A stretch of 9,888 nucleotides of DNA from contig CAOLUI010000007.1 of assembly GCA_948479395.1 (NCBI GenBank), positions 1-9,888 on the forward strand, written 5' to 3'. The position numbers were made by a program, and so were the translations under genes. Below, piece after piece: positions 7,078 to 9,888 of the stretch; within the stretch, counting starts at the first letter, position 1, and each line of letters starts with the position of its first letter. The notes beneath the pieces are model-generated. The model ran no database searches. It was not told where the DNA came from and saw only the letters and a list, made by a program, of their open reading frames with translations. The stretch comes from an uncultured Bacilli bacterium (lineage in GTDB: Bacteria; Bacillota_I; Bacilli_A; RF39; UBA660).

Positions 7078-8463
7078 TTAACCAGTATAAATTTTCCACA
7101 TTATTTTTATACAATTGCCCTCAATAACTACTTTGTCAACTAAATGTTCAATAACATTTCTTTGTTCTTCAAAAATCATATATTCCCAAATCTCCCTCAA
7201 ACTATTAATATCATCAAAAGATTGATTTAAATTTTGTTTCTCATTTAACTTTTTAATACTTTTTTTTAACTGATTTTTATCTTCAATTAAATACTTTATT
7301 TTTTCTTTAATTTCTTCAACTAAAATTCCATCTGCCATATATTTCACTAAATTATCTATTTGCTTATTAATTCTTTTAATTCTTAATTCTAATTCTTCCT
7401 TTTTATCTATTTTAGTTAAATTAAAAGTTTCTTTAAACCTAGCTTTATTAATTTTCATTGCAAACAAATTATTTAATAAACATTTTTCTATCACATAACT
7501 ATCTAATCGATTATTAGAACAATTTAGTTTTTTTATCAACTTAGGTTTACTACGCTGCTGGGAATAACAATAGCAAATTACTCTTTTACCCCATTTCTGA
7601 TAACGGTATTTTGCTCCACATTCTCCGCAATAAATCATTCCAGATAACAAATAATGCTTGGCACCTTTTCTGCGTTTTCGATTATTATCTACTTCTAATA
7701 ATTGTTGATACTCCTCATCTGTAATTACCGCTTGATGTAAACCATTAAATATTTCTCCTTTATAAGGAATTAAGCCTAAATTAGTTTTATTTAACAATAT
7801 TCCTTGAATCATACTCTCATCAATACCAGTTAATTCTTCTAATTGTGGATAACTAAACCCTTGAATTCGCAAAGTTTTTAATTTATCAAAAATCTTTTTT
7901 CGTTCGGGATTAACAATTAATTTTCCTTCATTTTTATCATAATCATAAGCAAAAGGTACTTTCCCTCCCCCACGCCATAACCCAGCCTGAGCTCTTTTTT
8001 TTAAACCTAAACGTGTTCTTTCTAAAATAGTTTCTCTTTCAAGCTGAGCAAATACCGAAAGTATTCCAATCATCGCTTTACCAAACGGCGTAGTTGTATC
8101 AAAATTCTCTCTAATTGAAATAAATCCACAATCATATTTATTAAAAACCTCTTCAATTAAATACAAAGTATCTTTTTGACTTCGTGATATTCGATCTAAT
8201 TTAAATACTAAAACACAATCAATTATCCCCGATTTAATATCATTTATTAATTCTTGAATTTTAGGACGATTTAAATCCTTTCCACTAAAACCTGGATCAA
8301 TGTATAATTTATAATCAAACCATTCCTTACTCTTTAAATAAGCCAAAACAAGATCCACTTGGGCACTTATTGAATATCCATCTACTTGAGCATCAGTTGA
8401 AACTCTTGCATAAATAGCTTTTTTTCTTTTTGCTTTCCCTTCTTTATTATTCTTAATAATCAT
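7078..8463 (-). CDS. Large serine recombinase (resolvase/integrase), 461 aa
   Basis: A site-specific recombinase. The N-terminal resolvase domain (about 15-150) has YARVST with the nucleophile Ser22, the LDRISRS motif (89-95) and GKAMIGILSVFAQLERE. The long helix ERTRLGLKKRAQ leads into the 'Recombinase' DNA-binding domain (about 165-262, KVPFAYDYD onward). A zinc-ribbon follows, with CGEC (Cys279, Cys282) and later Cys297/Cys299/Cys315. A coiled coil (about 353-408, Lys/Glu/Ile-rich) is the region that controls synapsis in large serine integrases. All expected active-site residues seen are intact. Length is at the short end for this family. I prefer ATG 8463; an in-frame GTG at 8469 is possible. 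Neither has a strong Shine-Dalgarno, and both lie within the end of a small ORF, so translation is probably coupled. No phage or conjugation genes are visible, so its substrate sites are unknown. Confidence 0.92.
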   Translation of the reverse strand: MIIKNNKEGKAKRKKAIYARVSTDAQVDGYSISAQVDLVLAYLKSKEWFDYKLYIDPGFSGKDLNRPKIQELINDIKSGIIDCVLVFKLDRISRSQKDTLYLIEEVFNKYDCGFISIRENFDTTTPFGKAMIGILSVFAQLERETILERTRLGLKKRAQAGLWRGGGKVPFAYDYDKNEGKLIVNPERKKIFDKLKTLRIQGFSYPQLEELTGIDESMIQGILLNKTNLGLIPYKGEIFNGLHQAVITDEEYQQLLEVDNNRKRRKGAKHYLLSGMIYCGECGAKYRYQKWGKRVICYCYSQQRSKPKLIKKLNCSNNRLDSYVIEKCLLNNLFAMKINKARFKETFNLTKIDKKEELELRIKRINKQIDNLVKYMADGILVEEIKEKIKYLIEDKNQLKKSIKKLNEKQNLNQSFDDINSLREIWEYMIFEEQRNVIEHLVDKVVIEGNCIKIMWKIYTG

Positions 8464-8569
8464 TTTCACTCATATATTTTTTCAAAATTATATATACATA
8501 TTTTAAATCAAGTATCTGTTTTTCCGGCTCAAACAAATTATTATTTATATCATAATTCTCTACTATCAT
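8453..8569 (-). CDS. Small ORF coupled to the serine recombinase (38 aa)
   Basis: ATG 8569-8567 has a good Shine-Dalgarno, GAGGAG (complement of 8578-8583), 8 nt upstream, and the frame runs 38 codons to TAA 8455-8453. It overlaps the recombinase start (ATG 8463) by 11 nt. The product is acidic in the middle (NLFEPEKQILDLKYVYIIL) and mostly helical, with no membrane segment. I recognise no family. The strong ribosome site here and the weak one at the recombinase suggest that translation of this ORF delivers ribosomes to the recombinase. Whether the peptide itself acts, for example as a directionality factor, is unknown. Confidence 0.5.
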   Translation of the reverse strand: MIVENYDINNNLFEPEKQILDLKYVYIILKKYMSENDY

Positions 8570-8595
8570 AAAAAAGTCTCCTCATAAAATTAATA

Positions 8596-8624
8596 TTATT
8601 ATGATATAGATTTTATGATTTCAA
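8596..8624 (-). promoter_or_regulatory. Weak candidate promoter for the small ORF and recombinase
   Basis: On the minus strand TTGAAA (complement of 8619-8624) is followed after 17 nt by TAATAA (8596-8601). The -35 is good, while the -10 matches at only 3 positions. It sits 27 nt before the start codon. In such AT-rich DNA chance matches are frequent. Confidence 0.3.
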
Positions 8625-8738
8625 AAATAATTTCTGTAATATATAAAAAGAGTTTCTAGATAAAATATTGTTTTTGTAAATAATGATATTACACTTTTTC
8701 TATCTTTATTAAACAATGCTTCTTTAACTTATTTAACC

Positions 8739-8771
8739 ATTATTTTATAAAATCATTTTTTTTAAAATAAT
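8739..8771. repeat. Perfect 9-bp inverted repeat, 15-nt spacer
   Basis: ATTATTTTA (8739-8747) is matched in inverse by TAAAATAAT (8763-8771). The arms are pure A/T and the first arm also forms part of a 12-bp palindrome (8742-8753). This is as likely to be chance in this composition as a real structure. Confidence 0.35.
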
Positions 8772-8850
8772 TACATATTATCAGTTGTATTTCCAAATAA
8801 TTCAGATTTAATATATTCAAAGACTTATAATTTAAATAAACAGTTTTGAA

Positions 8851-8868
8851 ATTCTAAACATTTAGAAT
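8851..8868. repeat. Perfect 18-bp dyad downstream of the glycosylase gene
   Basis: ATTCTAAA (8851-8858), CA, TTTAGAAT (8861-8868) form perfect 8-bp arms with a 2-nt centre. It lies 34 nt past the glycosylase stop codon. As RNA it could make a weak terminator hairpin, but the following minus-strand sequence (TTCAAAACTG) is not a proper T tract. The close spacing also fits a dimeric protein-binding site. Confidence 0.45.
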
Positions 8869-8902
8869 AATTAAATTCAGTTATTCGATAATTTCAAATA
8901 AC

Positions 8903-9667
8903 TTATTGCACTTTAGTTTTGCAGTCTTTATATAACGGACAGTCAAAACACTTCTTTTTATTACAAAACTCATTCCCTATATTCCATAAATATTTATCTA
9001 TTATATTTGCATCAATTCCTAGTTTATTTCCACTTTCAATATAAGCACTAGATAATTCTTCTATTTGGTTATTATTTAATTTTTGACTTTTAATAATATT
9101 ATTTAAATAACTAATTTCAATATCATGTCTATCTAATGGGATATAACCTAATTTATCATTAAAACTACATACATTAGATTCATATATAAGTCTAAGTAAT
9201 AAACCACCTGTCTTTTGACCATATCCTTTTATATTTCTAACAAATAAATTAAGCTCATTAAAATTATTAAATTCTCTAATTTTACCTAATAAGTTATCAT
9301 ATTTAGATAACTCCTTTGATAAATTTAGCCACTTATCTACTGCAACATTGGGATATCTCGGATGAATATTGTTTTTAATTATATTTAATAATTTTTCTTT
9401 ATTTGTAATAAATTTTTCTATAACATAATTTGGGTTAAATATTTGTGGATATACATGATAAGTATTTATTAAGTTATTATGATAATTTTGAGATCTCATG
9501 CCATAATCTAATAAACAAGAATAGAATATATAAATTAACCATTTATTACTTTTATATTTTATTTCATATGGAAAATCAACAGTTGCTAAAGTATTAGAAT
9601 CCTGACTTTCATAATATTCGTGCATTTTTTTCACTAATCTATCAATATTCTTTTCACAAACTGTCAT
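8903..9667 (-). CDS. Endonuclease III-like HhH-GPD DNA glycosylase with Fe-S cluster (254 aa)
   Basis: The C-terminal half has the base-excision glycosylase hallmarks. The helix-hairpin-helix is NIKGYGQKTGGLLLRL (145-160), with Lys152 aligning to the catalytic Lys of endonuclease III (its PGVGRKTA motif). Asp179 in PLDRHDIE (178-184) aligns to the catalytic Asp of its VDTH. A final cluster motif has Cys235, Cys240, Cys243 and Cys249 (C-x4-C-x2-C-x5-C), slightly tighter than the usual C-x6-C-x2-C-x5-C, and would hold a [4Fe-4S] cluster. A Lys plus Asp pair predicts a bifunctional glycosylase/lyase. The N-terminal 100 residues are not recognisable beyond a helical region with DYGMRSQNYHNNL. The start ATG has GGAGG 4 nt upstream. 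Transcription probably continues from the NUDIX gene 60 nt upstream. The substrate base is unknown. Confidence 0.7.
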   Translation of the reverse strand: MTVCEKNIDRLVKKMHEYYESQDSNTLATVDFPYEIKYKSNKWLIYIFYSCLLDYGMRSQNYHNNLINTYHVYPQIFNPNYVIEKFITNKEKLLNIIKNNIHPRYPNVAVDKWLNLSKELSKYDNLLGKIREFNNFNELNLFVRNIKGYGQKTGGLLLRLIYESNVCSFNDKLGYIPLDRHDIEISYLNNIIKSQKLNNNQIEELSSAYIESGNKLGIDANIIDKYLWNIGNEFCNKKKCFDCPLYKDCKTKVQ

Positions 9668-9727
9668 ATTTCCTCCTAAATTTATTTAAAGAAAATTTCA
9701 TCCGTTAACAGATAATATATATTCAAG

Positions 9728-9886
9728 CTATTCTAATGAATAAACTTCTTTTAATTTTTCAATTAATCTTTTATGAACAGGTCTTATAAAATCAACTATA
9801 TTGTCTCCTACTGCTTCTTCAAAAGAAATCCACTTAACCCCATTACTTTCATCTTTTCTAAAAGCTAATGGATCTTTATCATCGGC
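9728..9886 (-). CDS. NUDIX hydrolase, C-terminal fragment (cut by window edge)
   Basis: An open frame of 52 residues enters from the right border and ends at TAG 9730-9728. The segment DPLAFRKDESNGVKWISFEEA is the typical last strand and helix of NUDIX hydrolases (RKDE..gvkWfsleEa), followed by a helix HKRLIEKLKEVYS. The catalytic Nudix box lies beyond the edge, so the assignment rests on this C-terminal pattern. These enzymes hydrolyse nucleoside diphosphate derivatives, including oxidised nucleotides. Its position just upstream of a DNA glycosylase on the same strand suggests a shared role in damage repair or nucleotide clean-up. Confidence 0.65.
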   Translation of the reverse strand, partial: ADDKDPLAFRKDESNGVKWISFEEAVGDNIVDFIRPVHKRLIEKLKEVYSLE

Positions 9887-9888
9887 TT

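Larger units (their letters stand above)
8570..8902. other. 333-nt AT-rich intergenic gap upstream of the recombinase
   Basis: No coding frame with a ribosome site, tRNA-like sequence or riboswitch-like structure is visible. The stretch is almost pure A/T. It holds two perfect dyads (8739-8771 and 8851-8868) plus a weaker GTTATT...AATAAC pair at 8880-8902. It must contain the promoter of the small ORF and recombinase, and the 3' end of the glycosylase transcript. It would also be a natural place for a recombinase attachment site, but no repeat partner was found in the window. Confidence 0.6.

Noticed and set aside
8570..8902. Possible 3' remnant of the truncated permease, as expected if the recombinase unit had inserted into that gene
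   Set aside because: No plus-strand frame here resembles the missing permease C-terminus (no GEF..GLGYLI-like segment). A simple insertion into the permease is not supported within this window.
1..9888. Mollicute-type code with TGA as Trp
   Set aside because: No visible gene ends in TGA, which first suggested it, but all Trp codons in the genes are TGG and no gene is interrupted by TGA. TAA preference is explained by AT-richness.
1..9888. CRISPR array, tRNA genes or a diversity-generating retroelement
   Set aside because: No regularly spaced direct repeats, no T-loop-like GGTTCGA sequences and no reverse transcriptase or template/variable repeat pair were seen.

Overview
The window is strongly AT-rich and uses the standard bacterial code: all Trp codons inside the genes are TGG, and stops are TAA or TAG. 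Shine-Dalgarno sequences of the AGGAGG type precede most genes. A Coat F spore-coat protein and an SPL-like radical SAM protein point to a low-GC, spore-forming member of the Bacillota (Clostridia or Erysipelotrichia-like Bacilli). The species cannot be named from this sequence.

Layout. At the left edge (2-337, + strand) is the C-terminal part of an IS30-family transposase, cut by the window border. Next, on the minus strand, come a small coat-associated pair (a 57-aa helical protein and a 90-aa CotF-like protein, 394-852) and, upstream of them, an SPL-like radical SAM protein (926-1813). From 1928 to 4287 on the plus strand lies a tightly overlapping three-gene ABC importer operon of the NMT1/SsuA/TauA type: binding protein, ATPase, permease. 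It is driven by a good sigma-A promoter, divergent from the radical SAM gene. The permease stops about 45-50 residues short of a normal family member.

The right half is all on the minus strand. Reading in the direction of transcription from the right edge: the C-terminal end of a NUDIX hydrolase (9728-9886); an Fe-S HhH-GPD DNA glycosylase of the endonuclease III type (8903-9667); a 333-base AT-rich gap with two perfect dyads; a 38-aa small ORF (8453-8569) that overlaps the start of a large serine recombinase (7078-8463); and an 889-aa membrane-anchored extracellular protein (4349-7018) made of a predicted beta-helix followed by alternating repeated modules. A well-formed intrinsic terminator (4313-4341) ends this last gene.

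Functional reading. The importer operon probably takes up a small organic molecule (precursor, sulfonate or similar), but its substrate is not identifiable and its permease may be broken. The recombinase and the surface protein are neighbours on one strand with only 59 bases between them, which suggests a mobile module or a recombinase-controlled surface locus. This is inference: no att sites or invertible promoter could be demonstrated by eye. The NUDIX and glycosylase genes could form a small nucleotide/DNA-damage repair pair.
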